NCBI GenBank assembly: GCA_009784575.1
Contig: WRBK01000010.1
Coordinates: 1 to 62,326 of the forward strand
Reading direction: 5' to 3'
Source: Defluviitaleaceae bacterium
Lineage (GTDB): Bacteria > Bacillota > Clostridia > Lachnospirales > WRAX01
DNA: 62,326 bases
Part shown: positions 15,190-24,300 of the stretch, piece after piece
Layout of the letters: each line of letters opens with the position of its first letter
Position numbering within the stretch: the stretch's first letter is position 1
Program-made: the position numbers and the translations under genes
The notes under the pieces: generated by a model
Databases searched by the model: none
What the model was told of the DNA's origin: nothing
The model's input: only the letters and a program-made list of their open reading frames with translations

Positions 15190-15285
15190 CCTAGTTCATA
15201 AACTTCCCTTCGTCGGCATTATCCGAATCAGGTACAAGGGTAATAATCTCAGCCTTTCTTAGTGAAAAGCACCCCTAGCCAAACT
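15190..15285 (-). promoter_or_regulatory. TPP (THI-box) riboswitch of thiT
   Basis: On the minus strand the conserved elements occur in order: GGGGTGC, GGCTGAGA, ACCTGATTCGGATAATGCC and GAAGGGAA. The thiT start codon lies about 45 nt beyond it. Thiamine pyrophosphate would switch off thiT. Confidence 0.95.
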
Positions 15286-15387
15286 AACTATATTTAATTT
15301 TTTATTGGTTCGCGCGACACCAACAATTACAATGATAAAGCAGTTTTTGTGATTTGTCAATATCAATATACGAAAAAGGTGCAGAAA

Positions 15388-16215
15388 ATGTATAAATTAA
15401 TTGCTTGTGATGTAGACGGAACGCTTATGAATCTTGATTTTAAGGTAAATAGTGATGATAGAAATGCGATCATGAAGGCACAAGAAAAAGGCGTGATTGT
15501 GACACTTTGCTCTGGTCGCTCATATAGGAGTTTAAAAGGCTTTGCGGCGGAGCTGGGCATACCACCAAAAGGAAGCTATCTTGTAGGCTTTAATGGCGGT
15601 ACAATATATGACTATGAAAATCTTGATGTGGTTAAGCAGGAAGTTCTTGACAAAGATGCTGGCTTAAAGGCTGTGGAGATTTTTAAGTCAAGGGGGCGCG
15701 GTGTAGAAATTGTTGTGTATATAAATGGAGAATGCATACTACATGAAACGGATGCAGAGTATGCCATAAAGTATCAAAAAACCAGTCAATGTGACTGGCA
15801 AAACACTGATGATATAGTGGAAACTGCAAAGAATTTGGAAGCTATGATAAAAATTATATTTATTGGGGAAAACAGCGACCTGAAAGAACTTGAGGCAGAG
15901 CTGGATGGACAATTAGGAGAAACCACTGATACAATTTTTACGGCCGACTATATGCTGGAGGTTTCCCCTGCTGTATGCACCAAGGCAAATGGTGTAAAAT
16001 GGCTTTGCCAAAAATACGGCATTGATATGTCCGAGGTTATCTGTATTGGCGATAATCATAATGACATTAGTATGCTATCAGAGGCAGGGCTTGGTGTGGC
16101 TGTGGCAAATGCCGTGGATGCTGCGAGGGCTATTGCCGACTATGTTACAATAAACGATTGCACAAACGGTGCGGTGGCAGAAGTGATTGATAAATTTATT
16201 CTACAGAGCCATTAA
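15388..16215 (+). CDS. Cof-type HAD superfamily phosphatase
   Basis: This is a 275-residue cytoplasmic hydrolase of the HAD IIB (Cof/YkrA) group. Motif I is ACDVDGTLMN (nucleophile Asp at residue ~8), motif II LCSGRSYRSL, and motif IV GDNHNDISMLSEAGLGVAVANAV-like. A cap domain lies between. These enzymes dephosphorylate sugar phosphates or flavin/pyridoxal phosphates; the substrate cannot be read here. The start at 15388 (MYKLIACD) is preferred to 15349 on family alignment. The 3' end overlaps the convergent next gene by 15 nt. Confidence 0.9.
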   Translation: MYKLIACDVDGTLMNLDFKVNSDDRNAIMKAQEKGVIVTLCSGRSYRSLKGFAAELGIPPKGSYLVGFNGGTIYDYENLDVVKQEVLDKDAGLKAVEIFKSRGRGVEIVVYINGECILHETDAEYAIKYQKTSQCDWQNTDDIVETAKNLEAMIKIIFIGENSDLKELEAELDGQLGETTDTIFTADYMLEVSPAVCTKANGVKWLCQKYGIDMSEVICIGDNHNDISMLSEAGLGVAVANAVDAARAIADYVTINDCTNGAVAEVIDKFILQSH

Positions 16216-16941
16216 ATGAGCCATATCTGCCATTTTGTTATGCAGTACAGAGCTTATCAATCTCATATGAGCTGTGTCTTCTAATTCAACATAAATCTGA
16301 GAAATTTCTCTTAATAACCTAGATTCTTGAAGCAGGGCGAAAGCTATATCGGTTCTGTAATTTTTTGCTTTTGCAACTTTCATTTCGCTTGGCCCCCATT
16401 CGCTTTTTGTTAAGTCTTTGAACAAACCAGTTACGCTTTGAAGTTGCTTTCTTTTATTGCTCAAAAGCTCATCAACAAGCCCCTTTTCTTTTTCCGATAT
16501 GCCAGCGGCACTTGCCATGCTTTCATAAAAAATGATGCTATTGCTTTCGCCTTGTGCCAGATTTGAAAGTTTTACGATAATATCCCTAGGGTTGGGCATG
16601 CCATTAGCTGGTATTGCGTTTGGCATTGTCCCACCTGGGACAGGTTCGAACCTAACATTTGGGTCATTATTTGGGTTTAATAGGTGCATTGGTGGCATAT
16701 TTTGCTGTGGCATTTGCTGTGGGGTATTGTTAAAGCTTGGCGGAAATGTTCCACGTGGAACATTTTGCGGCATATGTTGTGGCGGAAAATAGTTTTGCTG
16801 TGGGGGCATGGGCATATGCATCGGGCTTGGTCTATGCATATTTTGCATACCTTGATTAGGCATATGCGGGAATTGCATACCGCCATGAGGGTTGCCATGT
16901 TGTGGTCTGCCGAAAAAGCGACCCATTGGGAATTGTGCCAT
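16201..16941 (-). CDS. Met/Pro/Gln-rich protein with helical, ferritin-like C-terminus
   Basis: This is a 246-residue protein. Residues 1-115 are low complexity, rich in Met, Pro, Gln, Asn and His (for example HRPSPMHMPMPPQQNYFPPQ). Residues ~118-246 are helical, with a SNLAQGESNSIIFYESMA start and alternating helices like ferritin-like or spore-coat bundle proteins. A parS site at 16747-16762 lies in the low-complexity part and is read as NVPRGTF. The start is preceded by GGAGG. It overlaps the convergent phosphatase gene by 15 nt. A spore or cell-surface role is only a guess from composition. Confidence 0.6.
   Translation of the reverse strand: MAQFPMGRFFGRPQHGNPHGGMQFPHMPNQGMQNMHRPSPMHMPMPPQQNYFPPQHMPQNVPRGTFPPSFNNTPQQMPQQNMPPMHLLNPNNDPNVRFEPVPGGTMPNAIPANGMPNPRDIIVKLSNLAQGESNSIIFYESMASAAGISEKEKGLVDELLSNKRKQLQSVTGLFKDLTKSEWGPSEMKVAKAKNYRTDIAFALLQESRLLREISQIYVELEDTAHMRLISSVLHNKMADMAHLMAL
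16747..16762. promoter_or_regulatory. parS site 4
   Basis: A perfect TGTTCCACGTGGAACA inside the Met/Pro-rich gene. Confidence 0.95.
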
Positions 16942-17039
16942 AATGCCCTCCAGAAAATATCGTCATTTAACTTGAAAACGACTATAGTTATGAATCATTT
17001 TATTCTGGGGATGTGGCTTTTGTGAAATGGAAGCAGGCA

Positions 17040-17077
17040 TTGCCGCACCCTCAAGCTAAAGCCCGAGGGTGCGGCAA
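17040..17077. repeat. Isolated hairpin
   Basis: TTGCCGCACCCTC and GAGGGTGCGGCAA form a 13-bp perfect stem with a 12-nt loop and no T-run. It could be a terminator remnant or the tip of a repeat. Confidence 0.5.
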
Positions 17078-17212
17078 CCCTATGCTAGCACAGCTTGACT
17101 TTCTGCCAACTTCTCTATACAGCTTCCACACAAATATGGTCTTATTATGCCATTGCACATTAATAACACAGTTGATACATAATCTATTATTATTCGATTC
17201 GATGAGATGCGT

Positions 17213-17402
17213 TTACATTGTCATTTAGTTCATCTTGGAGCTTGGAAGCGAAATTTGACCCCTTTTGATGCTCTACAGACATATTGTGTTCAAGACCCAT
17301 TAGCTGGACTTCTAAATTGGCTCTTTTTTTCTTCGAGATTTAAAATCTCACTTTGAAGACCCAGTTCTTTGGATTGCAAGTTGGATATTGTAGAATGGAC
17401 TT
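17213..17402 (-). pseudogene. Degenerate coiled-coil coding fragment
   Basis: On the minus strand two frames join at an A-run near 17325 to give VHSTISNLQSKELGLQSEIL, NLEEKK, then ANLEVQLMGLEHNMSVEHQ and KLQDELNDNVNASH. This is a heptad-rich fragment with no start. The family is not recognised. Confidence 0.35.
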
Positions 17403-17407
17403 GGGAA

Positions 17408-17495
17408 AGTTATGCCGAAAACAACCACCCCTATACAACACGCCAACCTCACATGGCTGGGTTGTGTGTTATATAGGGGTGGTTTCGCCTTCGGC
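17408..17495. repeat. Imperfect inverted repeat, REP/MITE-like
   Basis: AACCACCCCTATA at the left pairs with TATAGGGGTGGTT at the right, and inner CAACAC/GTGTTG words also pair. A second small hairpin, CGCCTTCGGCG, follows. Confidence 0.55.
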
Positions 17496-17602
17496 GTTTC
17501 GGTAAACTTGCTCTGCGGGGTCGGAAGGCAAAAGCACACAGACACACAACCTTGTGTTTTGAAACACCAAAAGAATTGTTATGTATTGGGGTATAAAAGA
17601 AC

Positions 17603-17631
17603 TTGACAGAGCCGCATGTGGTAGATATAAT
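17603..17631 (+). promoter_or_regulatory. Perfect consensus promoter in the decayed region
   Basis: TTGACA (17603-17608) and TATAAT (17626-17631) are exactly 17 bp apart. It drives only a short reading frame at 17780. Confidence 0.8.
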
Positions 17632-17779
17632 GAGTGTATAATTTAAAATGTAACATAATATACCAATTGTGCATGAATGAAATGACCTTATTTCCATATT
17701 TGCAATATGGCTGATGGCGAGCATGTAGTTTACAATACCCTAAGAAAATATATGGTGGCACTACGAAGGAGGAACTATT

Positions 17780-17848
17780 ATGGAAAAGAACTTTTACAAA
17801 AACACAGAAAATGATAACCTGATGACACTGATTATTGATTTGATATGA
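17780..17848 (+). CDS. Short ORF (22 codons) with strong RBS
   Basis: ATG is preceded by AAGGAGGA with good spacing and followed by 22 codons (MEKNFYKNTENDNLMTLIID). It may be the truncated start of a lost gene, because the DNA just downstream resembles the 3' end of the lipoprotein gene at 18213. Confidence 0.35.
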   Translation: MEKNFYKNTENDNLMTLIIDLI

Positions 17849-17976
17849 GGATTGGAACTAGATATCTACCTCTTAATAGATAACTTTGAGAATATCTATG
17901 GCAGAGATATCCACGGTATGATTGGGCGATTGAGACTATTCTTGACCGAGTCCGAGAATGAGCTTCTACAATCTTA
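17849..17976 (+). pseudogene. Fragment related to the 3' end of the downstream lipoprotein gene
   Basis: The translated string DNFENIYGRDIHGMIGRL (around 17881-17933) closely matches DNFVNAYGRDIHGMIEEW near the C-terminus of the protein at 18213-19862. Frame breaks surround it. It indicates a former tandem paralogue now decayed. Confidence 0.6.
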
Positions 17977-18004
17977 GGGGATGGCATGGTTTAGAGAAAA
18001 TTGA

Positions 18005-18170
18005 GGAATGGTGAATGGCAGGCGCATTCCGAATATCGAGATGCTTAATAGTGAGATTGCTGCTTGGGAATCCGAATACAACAGTCAGCGCAAGTGCATT
18101 GACTGGCAGTTTACAACAGAAGATGCTCGGGTTAAATTGCGGATGTTACATCCTGTGTTTCAGGTGAGTT
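18005..18170 (+). pseudogene. IS630-family transposase C-terminal remnant
   Basis: The translation contains NGRRIPNIEMLNSEIAAWE and IDWQFTTEDARVKLRMLHP, which match the conserved C-terminus of IS630-type DDE transposases (the NWQFTTEDARIKL region). The rest of the element is gone. Confidence 0.75.
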
Positions 18171-18212
18171 GGTGTAGTAGAGCCACATTAATTTTTTAAG
18201 GAGCGTGTTGGT

Positions 18213-19862
18213 GTGAAAAAAACATTATTAGCTTTACTTGTATTACTACTGTCTATGACGATTTTTATTGCATGTGGCGAGAATGACCGCGAGGTATTGG
18301 ATGATTATACCGTTGAAACCGAAGATATCATTGAAGGTATTGAGGATGATGTCGAAGGAGTTGTTGCACTTGTACTCGACATCCAATTCAACGAAACAAG
18401 TTCAATAATAGCCACCACAACAGGCTATACCTATACAGCCCAACTAGGGCGAAGAACCTATATGTTCAGAGGTGATAACGAAGATGCAAATACAGTATTT
18501 GTAAACACTGTAGAAGTAATAGCACAAGGATTGGAGAAATTTATAAATATACCAGATGCACAATTTAGAATAAATGCATCACCTGCTGACCCATTAAGCT
18601 ATACCTTCACGCATAATGAGTTAAGCATCAATTTTGATAATAACGATACCTTTGGCTGGTTTACTCATGCTATGTCAAGGGGTAATTTGCCTGTTTGGTT
18701 ATCTGTTGGGTTAGAAGCATACATAAGAGCTGATGCTGGTATGTTTAGCCCAACACATGATATCTCTACACAAGAGCTAGGGCTATCAAGACCATTTGGG
18801 GATATATCTTTTGTGCCTGAGATGTGGGGTACGGTAGAGATGAACACAGCTATAGATATTGCATATCTCTTTGTAAATCATCTTTCTGAAAATAATTTAC
18901 TAGAAAACCTGATCGAAACATATATGGGTGGTGATATTGCAACGGCTAATGAGATGGTGGAAGGATATTTCTATAGCTACTTTGGCGAAGAGATGGATGT
19001 GTCGCTTAGGCTTGATTATTTTCATACTAATAGTAGTTATGCAATAGTGGCTACTGATGAGCTAGGCGTTTATAATTTTGCCTTTGAATGCTTTACTTCG
19101 GCTCTTTCTATAGAGTATATTAGAGAGTATAATGTTTTCCTTAATGCTTCAACTGCTTTTGTTATTGATACGTTTGCGCGGTTTACATATGTAGAACCTC
19201 TTCCTTTGAGGACTACTGTTTGGCATGATGCAGTGGGGAGTGCAGGTGGTCTCTATTTCCCAGGAACTGGTATAATACATCTGTTTAACTCCGCGAGAAC
19301 CCCTGGGCATTTATTCGCCATGGCTCACGAAGTATCTCATGCGGTTTCTATTGATATGATATCGGAATCTGCTTGGGTTGTCTTTGAAGAAGGTTTTGCT
19401 ACTGCTGTGAGTTATTTGTTTTATGAATCTGATATCGCGACAAATCTTCGCCTGACAAGCAGTGTGATTGATGAAATCTTTGTAAGAGCTCCTGAGATAC
19501 CGTTTTTTAGTGTAGATTTTGTTCATGCGAGTGCGTACTATATGCTAACCTACACAGATTACACCGATGCCAGTAGTGAGTTTTTTGGTTGGAGGCAAGC
19601 CACTGCAAACCCGCAAAGCGATAGTATAATACATGCCATCTACTCCCCATTTACTGGCACGTCTTTTGTGGCGTACCTAGTAGACACATACGGCGTTGAA
19701 AGCTTTATGGGTGTTATGTGGGATATTGATAACTTTGTCAACGCATATGGCAGAGATATACATGGCATGATTGAAGAGTGGCGTGAGTTTTTGCATGAGT
19801 TTTATCACTATACATATGATGGCTCGTGGGATGAGAGGATTCGGTGGATGTTTTATGGATAA
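18213..19862 (+). CDS. Lipoprotein, probable gluzincin-type metallopeptidase
   Basis: This is a 549-residue protein starting at GTG with AAGGAG 9 nt upstream. Residues 1-21 form a lipoprotein signal (hydrophobic run, lipobox FIAC), so it is anchored outside the membrane. An acidic stretch follows (~25-50). Around residue 370 lies HEVSHAVSIDMISESAWVVF followed by EEGFATAVSYLF. That is an HExxH zinc motif with a downstream Glu, as in peptidase-MA-like gluzincins. An earlier copy-like segment (WFTHAMSRGNLPVWLSVGLE, ~155) may be a degenerate first domain. The substrate is unknown. A decayed paralogue fragment lies just upstream. Confidence 0.7.
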   Translation: MKKTLLALLVLLLSMTIFIACGENDREVLDDYTVETEDIIEGIEDDVEGVVALVLDIQFNETSSIIATTTGYTYTAQLGRRTYMFRGDNEDANTVFVNTVEVIAQGLEKFINIPDAQFRINASPADPLSYTFTHNELSINFDNNDTFGWFTHAMSRGNLPVWLSVGLEAYIRADAGMFSPTHDISTQELGLSRPFGDISFVPEMWGTVEMNTAIDIAYLFVNHLSENNLLENLIETYMGGDIATANEMVEGYFYSYFGEEMDVSLRLDYFHTNSSYAIVATDELGVYNFAFECFTSALSIEYIREYNVFLNASTAFVIDTFARFTYVEPLPLRTTVWHDAVGSAGGLYFPGTGIIHLFNSARTPGHLFAMAHEVSHAVSIDMISESAWVVFEEGFATAVSYLFYESDIATNLRLTSSVIDEIFVRAPEIPFFSVDFVHASAYYMLTYTDYTDASSEFFGWRQATANPQSDSIIHAIYSPFTGTSFVAYLVDTYGVESFMGVMWDIDNFVNAYGRDIHGMIEEWREFLHEFYHYTYDGSWDERIRWMFYG

Positions 19863-20255
19863 TGATAGTTAGCTGATACACGTATTTTGAGTGTCTCCCA
19901 AGAAGCGCAGAACGGATACAATTGCTTTTAGGATAGTCGAGACCTTCATTGTTATTAGTTGTGGTTTTGGCGATGCATCTGTATGGGCTCAACCAAGCCT
20001 GAAGGGTTGATGACAAATCAATATCAAACATGATTTCAACATAGAAATATTTACAAAATCTATAACATAATATGAACAAGTCATTAATTTTGCCTAATAA
20101 GCCCTGCGTTTCTTTGGGTTTCAATGAGTTTTTTACCAGTAAACCAACCCTTTTTAATAATATTTATAGCTTTTTGCATTATATCAAAACGAGATTTGGC
20201 ATGAAATAGCTTAATGCTTTGTGAATAAAAAAGATGACAAGTTGGAGGATATCAG
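19863..20255. other. Intergenic region, no gene recognised
   Basis: This is an AT-rich region of about 390 bp with a moderate minus-strand open frame that I could not tie to any family. No promoter of good quality is seen. Confidence 0.4.
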
Positions 20256-20432
20256 ATGAAACTAACAACCCACATAATCCCCATAGACATAGACAACGAA
20301 GAAAAACTAATAGTGAACTCTCTCAACGGAATAATGGATAAAATAGGTCAACCCATCTTCGATATAATCCAAAGATGGTACGGGCTTGATGAGATAACCC
20401 CAGAAACCGAAGTAGAGGTATCAGAATTCTAA
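20256..20432 (+). CDS. Small protein resembling the N-terminus of a radical-SAM peptide maturase
   Basis: This gene encodes 58 residues with GGAGG 6-10 nt before ATG. The sequence MKLTTHIIPIDIDNEEKLIV followed by NSLNGIMDKI resembles the short N-terminal strand region of radical SAM/SPASM RiPP maturases, which read THxxP...YNSLxG. No radical SAM CxxxCxxC follows. It is therefore probably a truncated remnant, though the clean start and stop leave a small standalone protein possible. Confidence 0.45.
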   Translation: MKLTTHIIPIDIDNEEKLIVNSLNGIMDKIGQPIFDIIQRWYGLDEITPETEVEVSEF

Positions 20433-20494
20433 AAACAAACGAACAGCAGACACAGGTGTCTACAACAGGCAGTGATGGCAACAGTGATAAATAG

Positions 20495-20569
20495 AAAAAT
20501 TGCGGGAACTGCCAAAAGCTTTATAATAAAGATTTGGTAGAATGTCCTCATTGCAGACATAAAGCATAA
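20495..20569 (+). pseudogene. Zinc-ribbon fragment
   Basis: This is an in-frame run to a stop with two Cys pairs (NCGNCQKLYNKDLVECPHCR). The C-x2-C, 10-residue gap and C-x2-C form a small zinc ribbon. The frame has a stop directly upstream and no start codon, so it looks like the tail of a broken gene. Confidence 0.45.
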
Positions 20570-20573
20570 CAAA

Positions 20574-20645
20574 ATTCCCCTCCTTGGAGGGGATGTTTGT
20601 TGCTCGTTTTAGAGCAAAAAACAGGGGTGGTTCACCCGCCCCAAA
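20574..20645. repeat. GC-rich dispersed repeat copy
   Basis: TTCCCCTCCTTGGAGGGGAT, then CGTTTTAGAGC and GGGGTGGTTCACCCGCCCC, share words with the elements at 11826 and 47722. Confidence 0.55.
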
Positions 20646-20665
20646 AAACGTTCTCTTTCTCTACC

Positions 20666-21301
20666 TCACTTCCGCGCCTCCAGCCTACATATCCCAATCC
20701 CTGCCGCAGAGAACCTCTCCTCATACTCCGTCATGATATTTCCCTCAAACCCGCTGCCATGTAAATCCCGCGTAACATTACTAAGCTCCCAGCCAGCCTC
20801 TTCAAATTCCTTCAAAGAAAAGTCAAAAAGCAACACATTATCCGTCTTAAAAAACGCCTCTTTAGTCGCCATTATCCCCTCATAGCGCGCCAAAAACCCA
20901 CGATGCGTCAGCCTGCGCTTATGCCATCTAGCACGGTCGCGCCATGGGTCACTAAAATTCAAATATATCCGCGAAAGCTCACCCTCCGCAAACACATCTG
21001 CAATATCCTCCGCATCATCACAAAAAATAAATAGATTAGGCAAATGCCCCGCAAGCCTTGCCCGCCGCAGAGCCATGCTCATAATCTTGCTATACTTTTC
21101 CATGGCCACAAAATTTATATCAGGATAGCGCAAAGCATTTTCAACTATAAACTTGCCCTTGCCGCAGCCAATCTCAAGATGCACAGGGTTGTCGTTACCA
21201 AAAATCTCTCGCCATCTCCCTTTGCATTCCCTAGGATTCGCTATATACATCGGATTCTCAGCCCGCTCTCGCTCTGCCCACACCTTTTTACGTATTCTCA
21301 T
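20666..21301 (-). CDS. trmB: tRNA (guanine-46-N7)-methyltransferase
   Basis: This is a 211-residue SAM methyltransferase that modifies G46 in the tRNA variable loop. The SAM motif HLEIGCGKGKFIVENA is at residue ~42. The family signature YLNFSDPWRDRARWHKRRLT is at ~115, followed by the C-terminal MTEYEERF. The length matches TrmB. The stop codon of the upstream GGDEF/EAL gene abuts its start, suggesting co-transcription. Confidence 0.97.
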   Translation of the reverse strand: MRIRKKVWAERERAENPMYIANPRECKGRWREIFGNDNPVHLEIGCGKGKFIVENALRYPDINFVAMEKYSKIMSMALRRARLAGHLPNLFIFCDDAEDIADVFAEGELSRIYLNFSDPWRDRARWHKRRLTHRGFLARYEGIMATKEAFFKTDNVLLFDFSLKEFEEAGWELSNVTRDLHGSGFEGNIMTEYEERFSAAGIGICRLEARK

Positions 21302-24300
21302 CTATGACACCATTTCCCCAATATTAATCTCTCGTATCTCGCCATAATCCCGTACAAACTTATCCTCATCCATCAAATTCTTCAAGAATTTATCCTCAAA
21401 CACTTCACTAGACACAGGCGGGCTGAAGTAGAAGCCCTGTAGCAAATCAGCATCCATATCCATCAATATACGCGCCTGCTCCAGCCGCTCAACACCTTCC
21501 ACGCACACAATATAATCCATTATGTGGCAAAGATTAATAATGGCCGCCACAAAATCCCTATTATTCTTATTGGTCTCTATATCCGCCACAAATGCGCGGT
21601 CTATTTTAAGCTCACAAACAGGCAAATCGCGCAGATAACCAAGAGAAGAATAACCTGTCCCAAAATCATCTATGGCTAAGCGTATACCATGCTCTTGTAA
21701 CTCTTTCAGTGTACTCGCGCGTGTATATGACCCCTCTTGCACAACAGATTCTTCCGTTAGCTCCAAGAAAATATTTTCCTTAGACAGCCCTTCAGAATCC
21801 ATCACAGCAAGCGTTTCCTCCGCTAGGCCGCTCTTTGCTGCCCTGGTCGGCGACATGTTTACATTTATAACCAAGTCTTCAAAGCCAGTCATCCTAATCC
21901 ATTGTGCGCATTGCTTTGCAGCACTTCTAAAAATCCAACCCTCTACCTCAGGAAACATGCCTATGTTCTGCAATGTAGGAATAACAATGCCAGGCGACAC
22001 AATCTTACCATTGGCATCACGCCAGCGCAGCAATGCCTCGCCACCTATAAACATATTGAGCGACGTAGAAAACAGCGGCTGATAAAACACCTCAAAGCCC
22101 CTAAAGTCATCCAGCACACACTCTCTTATCTCTGCTTCTAGCCTTAGGCGAGCAAAATGCTCTTCTTTATCTTTTGGCGTAAAGAAGTTCATGCTATTTT
22201 TTGTCATCTTTGCTTTACGCAATGCCAGCTCTGCATTTGTCAAAACATCATCCACTGTATCCTTTGAGCCAAACTCCGCCGCTCCAATAGATACCGTCAT
22301 TTCCACATAGCTTTCATCCACCAAGAGTCCATTGGAAGAAAACATATGAATCTGCGCACAAAGCGACTCTGTATTCTCAAATGTATCAGATTGTACATAT
22401 ATCACAAAGCGATTGCTCTCAAAATGATAAAGCTTGTTTTCAGGCGGCACAAGAAGCGTTAAGAGTGCGCCATATTCCGTAAGCAATCTATCGCCCACAG
22501 AAAGTCCATGTATAGAGTTTATATTACCAAAGTCATCTATATCCACCATCACGATATAACCTTTATCCATGCCCTCCTCAAGCCCAAAGGCACTAATCTC
22601 CGACATAACAGCACTCGCCGCATTAAAGTCATAGTTAAAAGCAACGCGGTTAGGCAAACCAGAAAGCTTATCCACATTTCGTATCTCATCCAAATAGCTA
22701 GAAAACTGCCTCATGCTATCCAGATTAATAAGCGAACCCGCTATCAAAACAGGTGCGCCGCCCTCATCCAAAGAACATTTGCCAGATAGCGCAACCCAAA
22801 ATGGCGCATCCTTTTTGCCCTTTAGCCTAAATTCTGTCTTAAAAATCTCCGTTTCACCATATAGCACAGATTCCAAGGCAGATGTAAAGGCATGGCGGTC
22901 AGCAGGAATGATATATTCCAGCCAAGTTTCTAGTCCATTGTTCATGGTTCTTGTTTTTGTAGACACAAGGTCATATATCTTTGAAGAAAACTCAAACACA
23001 TTTCTTTCCATGTCAAATATAAATACGCAATCGGCACTGCCTTCTATTATCAGGTTATTTAGCTCCTCATTACGCATCTGCTGTGTTATATCATCAACAA
23101 CGCCAGCCATCATCTCAGGCTTTCCATGCTCATCTTTTGTACTTTTGCCTTTAACCAGCAGCCATTGCATAGATTTCATATATTTGTTATATACATGCAT
23201 CTTAAACTCTGCACGGTCAGTAGAGTTTGTTTCTATTTTTCTCATAGCCTCCAAAAAGTCATTTTTATCGCTTTTCCTCGGCATAAATTCCAAGATGGTC
23301 TCCAAAGCATTAGTAAAACTCGCGCTATTCAAAACAAAATCTCTTGCAAAATTATCATTAACAGTTATCATGTCCGTCTTAAAATTATAACTGAACGTGT
23401 AGTCAGAAGCCCCCTCAGCAGCCAGCACACTAATCTTTTGCGCCCGAATTTGCTCTGTAAAGTCAGTAATAACACCCAGCACCATATTTTCTGATAGGTT
23501 GTAGCGTTCATCCCGCTCCATTTCATATCTTTCTATGTCCTCAGAAGTAATAACCTTTAAAGACACCCAAATATGGTCACCCTCATTCAGCGGCAATCTA
23601 AATACAACAAACTTTTTATCGCTCACATCATTTTCTACAGCGGCATCTATCATGTTTTTAAAGAACACATGGAGCCTTTCCCAATCTTCTTTATGGGTAT
23701 GCTCTATAAAATCCGCATAAGACATAGCAACACCCTCATTTGCCAAGCCAAGCCGCCTTGCAGATTCTGGGCCAAACTCCATCATGCCCGAGTTTAAATC
23801 CATAGAGAAACTACTAAGCATATTAACACGCATAATGGTACTAATGCGCGCAAAATCCTCCCTTATGCCTGTAACCTCTGTTTTTTGCTGGTCATTCTCC
23901 ATTTTCGAACTCTGTCCGTCAGCATCCAAGAAGTCCGTAACAACTCTGTTGCGCCCAGACTGCTTTGCGGCATACAGGGCAGCATCAGCCAGTTCTATTA
24001 TGGAGTATGGGTCATTGTCGCCCGTTGGTATGCGGCTTGCAAGCCCAACAGATAGGGTGATATACGGATTTTGTATATTTAGCGGATTTGAGATTTTAAG
24101 CTCCTCCACACTTTCGCGTATGCTTTCAGCAAATTTTAGTATATCATCGCCTGGTTCATTAGCAACAACAGCCACAAATTCCTCGCCGCCAAAACGCGCA
24201 AACATATCACCACGCCGCTGAAACTTAGCCGAAATAGTGTCCGCTATGCTAATGAGGCATTTATCACCCTCTACATGCCCAAAATTATCATTAAACAATT

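Noticed and set aside
22713-23390. 225-codon frame antisense to the GGDEF/EAL gene
   Set aside because: A shadow of a well-supported coding region, without ribosome site or domain.
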